From: Curvibacter lanceolatus ATCC 14669
GTDB lineage: Bacteria > Pseudomonadota > Gammaproteobacteria > Burkholderiales > Burkholderiaceae_C
Direction of reading: 5' to 3'
DNA: 64,000 nt
Assembly (NCBI RefSeq): GCF_000381265.1
Contig: NZ_KB906258.1
Coordinates: 1 to 64,000, forward strand
Shown here: piece after piece, positions 8,745 to 16,818 of the stretch
Layout of the letters: the number at the start of each line of letters is the position of its first letter
Position numbering within the stretch: position 1 is the stretch's first letter
Notes under the pieces: generated by a model
What the model saw: the letters and a program-made list of their open reading frames with translations, nothing else
Databases searched by the model: none
What the model was told of the DNA's origin: nothing
Position numbers and translations under genes: made by a program

Positions 8745-8788
8745 ATGAAAACGTAGTTTCATAACCAAAACACTCGCAACGTGTTGCG
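8745..8788. promoter_or_regulatory. Two palindromes in the DUF1569/chemoreceptor divergent region
   Basis: An 18-bp inverted repeat ATGAAA-acgtag-TTTCAT at 8745-8762 is followed by CGCAAC-gt-GTTGCG at 8775-8788. Both have perfect 6-bp arms. They lie between the divergent genes starting at 8654 and 8885, where operators are expected. No regulator was identified. Confidence 0.35.
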
Positions 8789-8884
8789 GCGCACCAATCC
8801 GGGGCACACCCAGGCACCTGTTTGTGGCACATTCAAGTGTTCACCCCGAACAATGTTTGCCACCGTACGCAACCGCTTGTCACC

Positions 8885-10462
8885 ATGTTCCTCACACAAC
8901 TCTCCATCGGAAAGCGCCTGGCGCTGGTTTTGGGCTTGATCCTGGCCCTGTCGCTGCTCAGCAGCCTGGTCGCCGTGATCAAGCTCAAAGAGATGGGCGA
9001 GGTGTCCGAATCCATGCTGGCCATCAACCTCAAGACCGAGCGGGCCACGTCCGACTGGCTGCGCCACACCACGGCCGGCATTCAGCGTGCGGCGGCCATT
9101 GCCAAGAGTGGCGACGCCGCCCTGATCGAGTACTTTGCGCCCGCCACGGCCGAGTCGATCCGCCTGACCAATGACCTGCAGAAGCAGGTCGAAGCCCAGA
9201 TGACCGCGCCCGACGACAAGCAGTTGATCGACAAGGTGGCACAGCTGCGCAAGACCTACCTGAGCGCCCGCGAAGAGGTCAGCAAGCACAAGAAGTCGGG
9301 CGATGCGGATGCGGCGGCGCGTGCCTTCACCGAGGTGTTCGAGCCCACCTCGCGCCAGTACCTGGCCTCGGTGCAGGAAGTGGCCGACCGCCAACGCAAG
9401 CGGCTGGACGAATCCGCCCAGCGCAGTGAGGCCTTGCGCTCGCAGACCAGCATGCTGCTGATGCTGTGCGCCGGCCTGGGTCTGGTGTTGGGCTCGGCCC
9501 TGGCGTGGTCCCTGGCGCGCAGCATCACCGTGCCGCTGCGCAAGGCCCAAGGCATCGCTCACCAGATTGCCGACATGGACCTGACGGGCCAGCCCCAGGC
9601 CAGCTACAGCAGCGATGAAACCGGCCAGTTGCTGCAGGCCGTCGACCGCATGCGCTCGGCGCTTCAGCAGGCACTGCGCGAGGTGCACGGGGTGGTGAAC
9701 AGCATCTCCACCGCCAGCAGCGAAATCGCATCGGGCAACCAGGACCTGAGCGCGCGCACCGAACAGACGGCCAGCAACCTGCAGCAGACAGCCAGCGCCA
9801 TGGAGCAGCTCACCAGCACCGTGCACCAGAGCGCGGCCGCCGCTTCGCAAGCGGCCAGCCTGGCCGGCTCGGCCGCCCAGGTGGCCGCGCGCGGTGGCAA
9901 TGTGGTGTCCGAGGTGGTGCGCACCATGGACCAGATCAATGGCAGCTCGAAAAAGATTGCCGACATCATCGGCGTGATCGACGGGATCGCCTTCCAGACC
10001 AACATCCTGGCCCTGAACGCGGCCGTGGAAGCGGCCCGCGCCGGCGAGCAAGGGCGGGGTTTTGCGGTGGTGGCTGGCGAGGTGCGCTCGCTGGCGCAGC
10101 GCTCGGCCCAGGCCGCTCGCGAGATCAAGGCGCTGATCGGCTCGAGTGTCGAGAACGTGGAAACCGGCGCCCGCCAGGTGGGCGATGCGGGCCAGACCAT
10201 GAACGACATCGTGAGCAGCATCGAGCGCGTGACGCTGATGATGCGCGACATCACCACCACCACGGCCGAGCAAAGCCAGGGCATCGACCAGGTCAACACC
10301 GCCGTGTCGCAGCTGGACCAGATGACGCAGCAGAACGCCGCCCTGGTGGAGCAATCGACGGCCGCCGCCCACAGCCTGAGCGACCAGGCGCAACGGCTCA
10401 ACCAGGTGGTGGCACGCTTCCGGCTGGACGCGTCGGGCAGCCAGCACGCCCTGCTGAACTGA
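8885..10462 (+). CDS. Methyl-accepting chemotaxis protein
   Basis: A 525-residue chemoreceptor: transmembrane helix 1 (about 12-32), a helical periplasmic domain of about 155 residues, transmembrane helix 2 (about 195-215), HAMP ([10 protein letters not shown]), then the signalling coiled coil with the tip [20 protein letters not shown]. Unlike the receptor at 1115-2908 it has no C-terminal pentapeptide, so it would depend on other receptors for efficient adaptation. The start at 8885 ([14 protein letters not shown]) is preferred over an upstream in-frame ATG at 8822 because it puts the basic motif just before helix 1. Ligand unknown. It converges on the GGDEF gene. Confidence 0.9.
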   Translation: MFLTQLSIGKRLALVLGLILALSLLSSLVAVIKLKEMGEVSESMLAINLKTERATSDWLRHTTAGIQRAAAIAKSGDAALIEYFAPATAESIRLTNDLQKQVEAQMTAPDDKQLIDKVAQLRKTYLSAREEVSKHKKSGDADAAARAFTEVFEPTSRQYLASVQEVADRQRKRLDESAQRSEALRSQTSMLLMLCAGLGLVLGSALAWSLARSITVPLRKAQGIAHQIADMDLTGQPQASYSSDETGQLLQAVDRMRSALQQALREVHGVVNSISTASSEIASGNQDLSARTEQTASNLQQTASAMEQLTSTVHQSAAAASQAASLAGSAAQVAARGGNVVSEVVRTMDQINGSSKKIADIIGVIDGIAFQTNILALNAAVEAARAGEQGRGFAVVAGEVRSLAQRSAQAAREIKALIGSSVENVETGARQVGDAGQTMNDIVSSIERVTLMMRDITTTTAEQSQGIDQVNTAVSQLDQMTQQNAALVEQSTAAAHSLSDQAQRLNQVVARFRLDASGSQHALLN

Positions 10463-10479
10463 TTCCGCCGAACAGCCGC

Positions 10480-10504
10480 CCCGGCCAGCTGCAGGTGGGC
10501 CGGG
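10480..10504. terminator. GC-rich hairpin between convergent genes
   Basis: The arms cccggcc and ggccggg are separated by 11 bases, between the chemoreceptor stop and the convergent GGDEF gene. There is no run of T on either side, so termination is only a guess from position. Confidence 0.3.
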
Positions 10505-10510
10505 CCAACG

Positions 10511-11656
10511 TCAGGCCCCGATCATCTCGACCCGGTTGCGCCCGGCATTCTTGGCAAGGTACAGCCCTTTGTCGGCGCGCTGGATCAGCGCCGCCAGAGA
10601 TTCGAGGTGGCCCTGCACCGAGCTGGCCACCCCGATGCTGACATGGCAAACCGGCACCTCCGGCAAGGCCACCGAGCCGTTTCGGATGCGCTCAGCCACC
10701 TGCTCGGCGTCTTCTGGCGTGGTGCCGGGCAGCACCACCACGAACTCATCTCCGCCATAGCGCGCCAGCAAGGCCGGGCGCCGCAGAATGCCCTGCACCC
10801 GGTCGGCAAAGTGCTTCAGCACCAGGTCGCCCACATGGTGGCCTTGCAGGTCGTTGATCTGCTTGAAATGGTCCAGGTCCAGCAGCAGCACCGACAGCGT
10901 CTGCTCTCGGCGCTGGCAGCCGGCCAAGGCGCTGTCGCCCAATTGGAACAAGGCGCGGCGGTTCAAGGCGCCCGTCAGACTGTCACGCATGGCCATGTCC
11001 TCCAGCATCAGCCGGATGTTTTCGTGGGTCATCAAGATGGCGCAGACAGGAATCAACACGTCAGAGGAAGAAAAGCCCACCGCGTAGACGACCTGCATGA
11101 TCTCGATGGAATCCACCCCATCGCTCTCGGGAACCAGGTAGCCGACAACGGCCCGGGCCAAGATCAGCAGCAGCAGCATGAGCAGCGAGCCCAAGGTCAA
11201 GTACCGGGCAAAGGTCTTTTCCTGCCGGTAAATCACCCAGGCGTGGTAGGCATACAGCGCCACCAGCACCCCCCTGGCAAAGATGCGGCGGTGGATTGGC
11301 CCATCGTCGTAACTGGCAAAAACCACCATGGCGGCCGCGGCAACGGCCACCAGCCACCCAAGAAATCGCCGCGGCAGCGGGCGATCAAAAAACTCGCAGG
11401 TGCCCGCCAGAAACAGGGCTGCGGTCAGGATCAGGCACACGTTCTGCGCACCGATGGCCACCGCATCGGAGGTGAAGTTGCGCAACAGGATGCGGGTCAG
11501 GGTGCCCAGCCCGGCCACCAGCGTGGCCGCCGCCCAGAAGTTCAGGCCCTTGATGGAGGCCGTGCGGTCCCGGCCGATGAAGCCCAGGATCAAGCCCATC
11601 ATGCAACTCATGACGCCCGCATAGGCAATCACAGTGGGCAGGTCAAATCGAATCAC
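10511..11656 (-). CDS. Membrane-bound diguanylate cyclase (GGDEF)
   Basis: A 381-residue protein that should make cyclic di-GMP from two GTP. The N-terminal half has about six hydrophobic segments (an uncharacterised MASE-like sensor) and the C-terminal half is a GGDEF domain with DLDHFKQINDLQGHHVGD, an intact active site (RYGGDEFVVVLPG) and the closing motif ADKGLYLAKNAGRNRV. The inhibitory I-site RxxD is not present: the four residues at that position are RRPA. The start is taken as GTG at 11656 (VIRFDLPTV), which puts the first helix near the N terminus; ATG codons a little further in are alternatives. The long upstream extension open in this frame is not protein-like. A chemoreceptor gene is its convergent neighbour. 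Confidence 0.85.
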   Translation of the reverse strand: MIRFDLPTVIAYAGVMSCMMGLILGFIGRDRTASIKGLNFWAAATLVAGLGTLTRILLRNFTSDAVAIGAQNVCLILTAALFLAGTCEFFDRPLPRRFLGWLVAVAAAAMVVFASYDDGPIHRRIFARGVLVALYAYHAWVIYRQEKTFARYLTLGSLLMLLLLILARAVVGYLVPESDGVDSIEIMQVVYAVGFSSSDVLIPVCAILMTHENIRLMLEDMAMRDSLTGALNRRALFQLGDSALAGCQRREQTLSVLLLDLDHFKQINDLQGHHVGDLVLKHFADRVQGILRRPALLARYGGDEFVVVLPGTTPEDAEQVAERIRNGSVALPEVPVCHVSIGVASSVQGHLESLAALIQRADKGLYLAKNAGRNRVEMIGA

Positions 11657-12242
11657 GGCGTTGCAAGGGTGCGGGCAAACATCGGCTAAATGTAGCGTTG
11701 ACCCAGCAACGTGTAACAGAGAAAAAACGCGGCTGTGGTGCCCAGCACGAAAGCGGGGCAAGTGCATCCAAATGGGGGATTGACGGCACCGACTGGCTGG
11801 ATGGTGGTGGAAGCCGGGTGGCCTGTGGCGCTTAGCCGGACCACCTGCCAGAAGGCTCCCATGCGTCGAAGCCTGTCCAGAAAGAAAAAATCCCCAAGGT
11901 TTTGGGCCTTGAGGATGAACGATCAACAGGGTTGACCGGGAGACAAGGCTGAATCTTACATCCTAGGGAAAACCCGCGCAAGCCCTGCCACGCCATTCCC
12001 TTTCCGGCACGGGTGGCTTTGCGCCACCGCCACTCGGCACAGGCCGGCGGGGTGGGCTTGGGGCTATACTCCGCAGCCCGCCGGCAACCCCGGCCAGGCC
12101 ACCCACAGCAACGCTGTTGAGCCGAGCCCTGGCCAATGATCGAGACGATTGGCCTGAACAGGCTGGCGCCGGTGACTCAAACCCCATCACCCCCTCCCTC
12201 GCGCCGCCCCGCGGCGCGCCTCACGCGAAGCTATTGACCGCC
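11657..12242. other. Intergenic region, about 590 bp, holding a candidate small RNA
   Basis: This lies between the GGDEF gene (minus) and the ParB-like gene (plus). It contains the candidate small-RNA unit at 11881-11981. A TATACT hexamer occurs at 12065-12070 without a good -35 partner. The leader of the ParB-like gene contains the hairpin ggccaat-N10-attggcc near 12135-12160. No coding gene was recognised. Confidence 0.5.
11881..11947 (-). ncRNA. Candidate small RNA with its own promoter and intrinsic terminator
   Basis: On the minus strand a TTGCGC hexamer (11976-11981), a 17-base spacer and TAAGAT (11953-11958) form a sigma70-like promoter. Starting about seven bases on, an RNA of about 65 bases would end in a strong hairpin, TCCTCAAGG pairing with CCTTGGGGA around a 7-base loop (11891-11915), followed by TTTTTTCTTTCT. 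No ORF of useful length lies inside it apart from a frame that runs through the terminator. It could be an independent small RNA, or an attenuated leader of the GGDEF gene, which begins 225 bases further on. I do not recognise a known RNA family. Confidence 0.5.
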
Positions 12243-13127
12243 ATGGACATCATCGTCAACGAAGAACTGCTGGCCTACATCGACCCCCTGACCCCCGACG
12301 AACACGCCGCCCTGGAGCGCAGCATCCTGGCCGAAGGCTGCCGCGATGCCCTGGTGCTGTGGGGCGATGTGCTGGTGGACGGCCACAACCGCTACGGCAT
12401 CTGCCAGAAGCACGGCATTGCGTTCAACACGGTGCAGAACACCCAGTTCAAATCCATGGACGACGTGCGCCTGTGGATGATCGACCAGCACCTGGGCCGC
12501 CGCAGCCTGAGCGACTTCCAGCGGGGTGTGCTGGCACTGCGCAAAAAAGAGATCATCGCCAGCCGCGAGACACCCGCGGCCGCCCCCACCCCGGCGCCGT
12601 CGAGCCCTTTGGCCCCGGCCGACCTGCAGACCGGCGGCGAGGGGGATGCCGGCAACGCCACCCCGCCCTGGGAAGGTGACGCAACGGCCGCCCCAGCCAG
12701 CGCCGCCACCGCGCCCGCGAGCACAGCCACCCCGGCCGAGCCCGATGCTGCCCTGACCCGCGAAGCCCTGGCCCGTGCGGCCCGGGTGAGCAACGCCACC
12801 ATGGTGCAGATCGAGAAGATCCAGAAGGCCGCCGCCCCTGAACTGGTGGCAGCCGTCAAGTCGGGCACCATCTCGATCAATGCGGCCGCCACCGTGGCCA
12901 CGCTGCCGGTCGAAGAACAGGTGGCCGCCGCGGCCGGGGGCAAGAAGGAGTTGCAGCAGGCCGCACGCAAGGTGCGCGCCGCCAAGGCGGTGGAGCGCAC
13001 CGAGCCCGAAACCCCCGAAGGCGTGATTGCGCGCCTGCGCCAGACCATCGTCGAACTGAGCGCCGAAAACAGCGCGCTCAAGGCCGAGGTGGCCCGCCTC
13101 AAGGGCCAGCGCGGCGAAGAGCTCTGA
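12243..13127 (+). CDS. ParB/Srx-like domain protein without a ParA partner
   Basis: A 294-residue protein. Its N-terminal part (VNEELLAYIDPLTPDEHAAL, GDVLVDGHNRYGICQKHGI, DQHLGRRSLSDFQRG) follows the ParB-like nuclease/CTPase fold, including the DGHNR loop. An Ala/Pro/Thr-rich linker (about 105-165) leads to a helical region (REALARAARVSNATMVQIEKIQ) and a short C-terminal coiled coil (RLRQTIVELSAENSALKAEV). The start at 12243 (MDIIVNEELL) is preferred: the upstream in-frame sequence is rich in Pro and not protein-like. No parA is adjacent; a solo parA lies 37 kb away. It may be a nucleoid or regulatory factor rather than the chromosomal segregation ParB. Confidence 0.75.
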   Translation: MDIIVNEELLAYIDPLTPDEHAALERSILAEGCRDALVLWGDVLVDGHNRYGICQKHGIAFNTVQNTQFKSMDDVRLWMIDQHLGRRSLSDFQRGVLALRKKEIIASRETPAAAPTPAPSSPLAPADLQTGGEGDAGNATPPWEGDATAAPASAATAPASTATPAEPDAALTREALARAARVSNATMVQIEKIQKAAAPELVAAVKSGTISINAAATVATLPVEEQVAAAAGGKKELQQAARKVRAAKAVERTEPETPEGVIARLRQTIVELSAENSALKAEVARLKGQRGEEL

Positions 13128-13151
13128 TCCGCAGAGCGTGCCTGGCCCGGT

Positions 13152-13718
13152 TCAAGCCTGAGGCGGCGCCGGCTTCTTGGGCTTGGGCTGGTAACCGAAG
13201 AACACGGGGTGGTGCTTCTGCACCAGCGGTCCGTCAAAATCCCAGGCCTTGCAGCGGCCCAGGTGCAGCGGCGGCCGCTGGGCATCGCCCGAGAAGGCAT
13301 TGGGCAGGGCCTGGAAGGCCACGGTGGCCATGTTGAACAGCAGTTCACGCAGGTGGGCGCAGCCCTGCACGCCGCCCAGCTGGCGCTCGATGGTCTGGCG
13401 CCAGCCCCCCGACAAGGAGCAACCCACCATGCGCCGCATGGTGGCCTGGGCCGAAGGACACTCGCCGTGCGGCACGCTGTCCATGGCCACGTGGATGTCC
13501 TGCACTACGAAAGCGGTGTCCAGCGTCAGGCGGATGTGCATGTGGTGGATGGCCTCGCCGGGCTGCCACAGGCCTTCGCCCGGGATGTCGAACACCTCGC
13601 TCTTGGTGTCGCGCATTTCGCCTTCGATGTCCCACAGGCCATCGTCGCGCTGGAAAGCCCTGTAGAGCACCTCGCGGGTGTGCGAGGGGCGGCGTGGGCT
13701 GGGTTCGGGCAAGGGCAA
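13152..13718 (-). CDS. DUF2889 domain protein
   Basis: A 188-residue protein with the DUF2889 pattern: HTREVLYRAFQRDDGLWDIEGEM at the start, HMHIRLTLDTAFVVQDIHVAMDSVPHGECP in the middle and GGVQGCAHLRELLFNMA near the end. The Cys and His residues in PHGECP, VGCSLSGGW and GCAHLREL look like conserved functional positions, perhaps metal-binding. The function of the family is not established. It converges on the ParB-like gene, 24 bases away, and is divergent from the small basic protein at 13908. Confidence 0.8.
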   Translation of the reverse strand: MPLPEPSPRRPSHTREVLYRAFQRDDGLWDIEGEMRDTKSEVFDIPGEGLWQPGEAIHHMHIRLTLDTAFVVQDIHVAMDSVPHGECPSAQATMRRMVGCSLSGGWRQTIERQLGGVQGCAHLRELLFNMATVAFQALPNAFSGDAQRPPLHLGRCKAWDFDGPLVQKHHPVFFGYQPKPKKPAPPQA

Positions 13719-13847
13719 ATCGGCACCTCTGTTGGCTGAAGAAAACAGCGGGCCGGGCCCGCGGGCAGCGCGATTCTAGTGAGACCGCCCGGTGTGCCAG
13801 GTCACCTGCGCATCAAGCCAGCCCCCCGGGCTAGGTCATAGTTTGGC

Positions 13848-13876
13848 TTGGGGACTTTCGACCTGTGGCCTAATAA
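13848..13876 (+). promoter_or_regulatory. Sigma70-like promoter of the small basic protein gene
   Basis: TTGGGG at 13848-13853, a 17-base spacer and TAATAA at 13871-13876, 31 bases before the ATG at 13908. Spacing and position fit a promoter. Confidence 0.5.
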
Positions 13877-13907
13877 GGGGTTTCAACCTTTTGTACAGAA
13901 GAACGCC

Positions 13908-14078
13908 ATGGGCAACAAAATCGTCACCGAAGCTGATCGCAAGCGCACTCCCGCACCCGCTCCCCTGCCGGGCATGCCCAACCCCACCGGTGGCCGCGGC
14001 CAACGCGTGAGCCTGGAGCGTGGCGTGGCCACCCGCAGCAAGAAGAACCCTGGCAAGCGCTCCAAGAAGGGCGGCTGA
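13908..14078 (+). CDS. Small basic protein of unknown function
   Basis: A 56-residue, strongly basic protein (MGNKIVTEADRKRTPAP, then a Gly/Arg-rich centre and the C-terminal tail RSKKNPGKRSKKGG). It has no hydrophobic segment and looks like a nucleic-acid-binding or ribosome-associated small protein. It has its own promoter-like sequence (13848-13876), a plausible ribosome-binding site (cagaaga) and an intrinsic terminator directly after it (14128-14164), so it is probably a real single-gene unit. I do not recognise the family. Confidence 0.65.
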   Translation: MGNKIVTEADRKRTPAPAPLPGMPNPTGGRGQRVSLERGVATRSKKNPGKRSKKGG

Positions 14079-14127
14079 GGCCTCTTTTCCCCGAGCCACT
14101 GGGTGCAGGCCCCTGCCCCAGGCCCCA

Positions 14128-14164
14128 AAAGCCCTCGCGAGCCCCGTGCCCGAGGGCTTTTTGC
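14128..14164 (+). terminator. Intrinsic terminator after the small basic protein gene
   Basis: Stem aaagccctcg (14128-14137) pairs with cgagggcttt (14151-14160) around a 13-base loop and runs into further T residues. It lies 50 bases after the stop codon. Confidence 0.75.
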
Positions 14165-14329
14165 ATGGAGCGGCGCCATTTGCGCCCCCCAGCCGAACCC
14201 GCTGGGACCACCAACCCCACTCCGGCCGGCGCCCCCACCGAGCCCCCACGCCAGCACTGCCTGTTTTTTAAGCAGCGCAAGAACAGCGCTTTTAAATCAA
14301 CAACTTAGCCCAGTTGATAGGGCTCGCCA

Positions 14330-14344
14330 CACGGCTTGTCCACA
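14330..14344 (+). repeat. 15-bp direct repeat with DnaA-box-like core, copy 1
   Basis: cacggcttgtccaca; an identical copy occurs at 14588-14602. The core ttgtccaca differs by one base from a strong DnaA box. Confidence 0.6.
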
Positions 14345-14587
14345 GGGTTCTCCTCGTTTGACAGGGACAACACGGCAGCACGCTGCCCGCAGCTCATGCC
14401 GGCCCGGCAAGCGGGGCGGTACAGCCCGTCTTCAAGGGGCACAGGGCCCGGAAAGCGCTGTTTCGGTGAGGTTTTGCTGCGGTTTCAAGCCCTCAAGGGG
14501 TCTGAATCATCCACCTGCCCAATCTTTGAGCAGCGCAAGGCTTTCCCAATGGAATCAAGGGCTTAGGCAGGCCCTCCCCGCCCGCCC

Positions 14588-14602
14588 CACGGCTTGTCCA
14601 CA
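14588..14602 (+). repeat. 15-bp direct repeat with DnaA-box-like core, copy 2
   Basis: Identical to the copy at 14330-14344, 258 bases away, and followed by the near-match ttgtccagc. Confidence 0.6.
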
Positions 14603-14639
14603 ATGTTGTCCAGCGTGGGCGGGGATAGATCGTGCAGCG

Positions 14640-15617
14640 TCAGCGGCGCAGGCCCGGCACCAGGGCCTGACGGCGCTCGGGGCTGTCGATGTCCAGGCGC
14701 AAGGCGTTGGCTGCGGCGCCAGACGTGGCCGCGTCGGCGGCGTCCCCGGACGGGCGACCCGAGCGGTCCACCGCCACGGCCAGGGTCAGCACATATTGCT
14801 CGCGCTCTTCACGCACCGAGCCCACCACGCTGTTGCCGGCCTGCAGGGCCACGGCATCGGTGCTGTTGAGGGTGTCGCGCAGGCGGGTGCGCAGGTAGGC
14901 GTCTTGCTGGCTGTACAGGTATTCGCTCAGCGCATCGGGCAGGAACAGCTGCGAGGTCAGCACGGTGCGCTCGCCGTTCCAGATTTTGAAGTGGATGTGG
15001 GCTGTGCGCCCGGCATGCCAGCCGGGGTAAATCGTGCGGAAGGCGGCCACGCCATTGCGGTCGGTGGCCTGGCGGCCGCGCAAAAAGCTGCGCCCCCGGG
15101 CGTCGATGTCGCCGTTGTCGCCCTGCCCTGCAAAACCGGAGTACACGCCCCGCGCATCGCAATGCCAGACATCGACCAAGGCGCCGGCAAAAGGCATGGC
15201 GGTCTGATCGACCACCACGAAACGCAACTCCAGCGGCACGCCCGGCAAGCCTTCGCTGATGTCGGCGCGCATCAGGCCCGAGGCATCGAGGTAATGCGGC
15301 CCCTCCGGTGCGGCCGAGGTCAGGCGCGGCACCAGGGCCGGCTCACGCTGCACGATGCGGGGGGCCGGGGACGGCGAGGCACCTGCGGCGGGCGCCACAG
15401 CCCGAGCGCCGCGCACCGGGGCCGCCTTGCCCTTGACGGCCGCGGCCTTGCCAGCGGGCGCCGCATGGCCCTTGTTCTTGGAGGGCGTTGCCAAGGCTGG
15501 CGCCGCCAGCAAAGCCGCCGTCACCCCCAGCAGACGGCGACGCAACAGGACAGAGGTCAGGGGGACTTCGGAGCAATTCGGGTTCAAGGCAGCGTCCTTG
15601 GCAAGCGGTTCGGGCAA
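14640..15617 (-). CDS. Exported intradiol ring-cleavage dioxygenase family protein
   Basis: A 325-residue protein. The C-terminal two thirds is the intradiol dioxygenase fold, with the non-haem iron ligands in their usual settings: a Tyr in RGVYSGF, a Tyr in TIYPGW and two His in RTAHIHFK. It is preceded by a twin-arginine-like signal (RRRLLGVTAALLAAPALA, about 26-43) and an Ala/Lys-rich linker, so it would work in the periplasm, unlike catechol or protocatechuate dioxygenases of central metabolism. No aromatic-pathway genes are next to it. The substrate is unknown. Exported members of this family exist in other bacteria, but their roles are largely unsettled. Confidence 0.8.
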   Translation of the reverse strand: MPEPLAKDAALNPNCSEVPLTSVLLRRRLLGVTAALLAAPALATPSKNKGHAAPAGKAAAVKGKAAPVRGARAVAPAAGASPSPAPRIVQREPALVPRLTSAAPEGPHYLDASGLMRADISEGLPGVPLELRFVVVDQTAMPFAGALVDVWHCDARGVYSGFAGQGDNGDIDARGRSFLRGRQATDRNGVAAFRTIYPGWHAGRTAHIHFKIWNGERTVLTSQLFLPDALSEYLYSQQDAYLRTRLRDTLNSTDAVALQAGNSVVGSVREEREQYVLTLAVAVDRSGRPSGDAADAATSGAAANALRLDIDSPERRQALVPGLRR

Positions 15618-15691
15618 AGCTCAAAAGCCTAACGGAAACCGGTCAGCCGCAGATGAACAAAGCGCTTGTAAATGCTAAAAAAACGCAGTTT

Positions 15692-16646
15692 TCACGCTGC
15701 CGCGCCCTGCGCCAGCTGCAGCGGGTTCGCCCCACCCGCCTGGGCCACCTGCCCCATCAACCAGTCGCGAAAAGCCGTCAGCACCGGCGGGTCGTCCTGC
15801 GCGGGCGTGACCAGGTAGTAGCCCCGCTCACCCTGCAGCGAGGCGGTGCAGGCCAGCACCAGCTCACCGCGCGCCAGCTCGGACTCGATCAGCAGCGGCG
15901 GCATCAACGCCACCCCCAGGCCATGCGAGGCGGCCACCGCCAGCATCGAGAACAGCTCGTAGCGCGGCCCCTCCATGGCCCGCGGGGCCTCGGTGCCCTG
16001 GGCATCGAACCATTGCCGCCAGCCATAGGGCCGGGTGCTTTGCTGCAGCAGGGGCAGGCCGGCCAGGGCCTGCGGTGTGAGCCCGCCCGGGCTCAGGCCC
16101 CGGCTGCGCAGCCAACTGGGGCTGCAGACCGGCACCACATCCTCGCTCAGCAGGTGCACGGCCCGCACCCCGGGCCAGTTGGCCACCTGCTCGGGCGTGC
16201 CGGCGTACAGGGCGGCGTCGAACTCGGTGTCGGCAAACAGAAACGGGCGGGTGCGGGTCTCGATGTGCACCACCAGGTCGGGGTGGCGCTGGGCCAGATC
16301 CGGCAGCCGCGGGATCAGCCAGCGGGTGGCAAAGGTGGGCACGGCCGCCAGCACCAGCCCCCCCGCCCAGGCCCTGGTGGGCCATCACGTCCAGCGTGTC
16401 ACGCTCCAGGCCTTGCAGGCGGCGCGACACCTGGCGCCAGTAGTTGGCGCCGCTGGGCGTCAGCGCCACGCCGTGCCGGGTGCGGCGAAACAGGGCCACG
16501 CCGAGAAAATCTTCCAGGGCCGTCACCTGACGTGAGACGGCGCTTTGCGTGAGGGCCAGCTCCTGCGCGGCGCGGGTGTAGCTCTCGTGCCGGGCCGCGG
16601 CCTCGAAGCAGGCCAGGGCCTGGGTGGAGGGGATTTTGCGTCTCAT
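15692..16646 (-). pseudogene. LysR-family regulator (GcdR-like), reading frame broken at a C7 tract
   Basis: The N-terminal frame (from ATG 16646, MRRKIPSTQALACFEAAARHE) gives a LysR helix-turn-helix (SYTRAAQELALTQSAVSRQV) and linker to about 16365. The effector-binding domain continues in a different frame (LAAVPTFATRWLIPRLPDLA) down to the stop at 15692. The frames meet at seven C residues (16358-16364); six would restore one protein of about 317 residues (VMAHQGLGGG-LVLAAV). The gene is divergent from gcdH, the usual place for its glutarate-responsive regulator. The break may be a sequencing error, a mutation, or slippage-based switching. As read, only a truncated DNA-binding part would be made. 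Confidence 0.8.
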
Positions 16647-16818
16647 GCTGTTATGGAACTTGTGAAGCGGATTGAAGGCATTTTCAGGGTTTTTTTGAAA
16701 CAAGAAATGCATTTGATGAATATCTGGATGTCAAATACTCGTTTGCGCCAAGCCATGCCGCCCGCTACGATGCACAGCATCAAGCAATCGCTTTTCTGCC
16801 ACTGACCGGAGACCCCTC

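Larger units (their letters stand above)
14079..14639. other. Intergenic region with duplicated element and DnaA-box-like sequences
   Basis: After the terminator there is no gene until the dioxygenase stop at 14640. Two copies of an element about 73 bases long occur here: each begins agcagcgcaag (near 14271 and 14530) and ends with cacggcttgtccaca (14330-14344 and 14588-14602), with little similarity between. The ends include ttgtccaca, one base off the DnaA-box consensus TTATNCACA; a third near-copy, ttgtccagc, follows at about 14606. ATCAAC and GTTGAT form a 6-bp inverted repeat near 14296-14318. Confidence 0.5.

Noticed and set aside
10607-11689. 360-codon plus-strand ORF opposite the GGDEF gene
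   Set aside because: Rich in Gln and His with no domain; typical antisense frame in GC-rich DNA.
12000-12240. Possible tRNA or structured RNA ahead of the ParB-like gene
   Set aside because: Several GC hairpins occur but no cloverleaf or anticodon arm could be built by eye.
14079-14639. Possible chromosomal origin (oriC) because of DnaA-box-like repeats
   Set aside because: No dnaA, dnaN, rpmH or gidA neighbours and only two to three imperfect boxes; a DnaA-titrating or other role is more likely if any.
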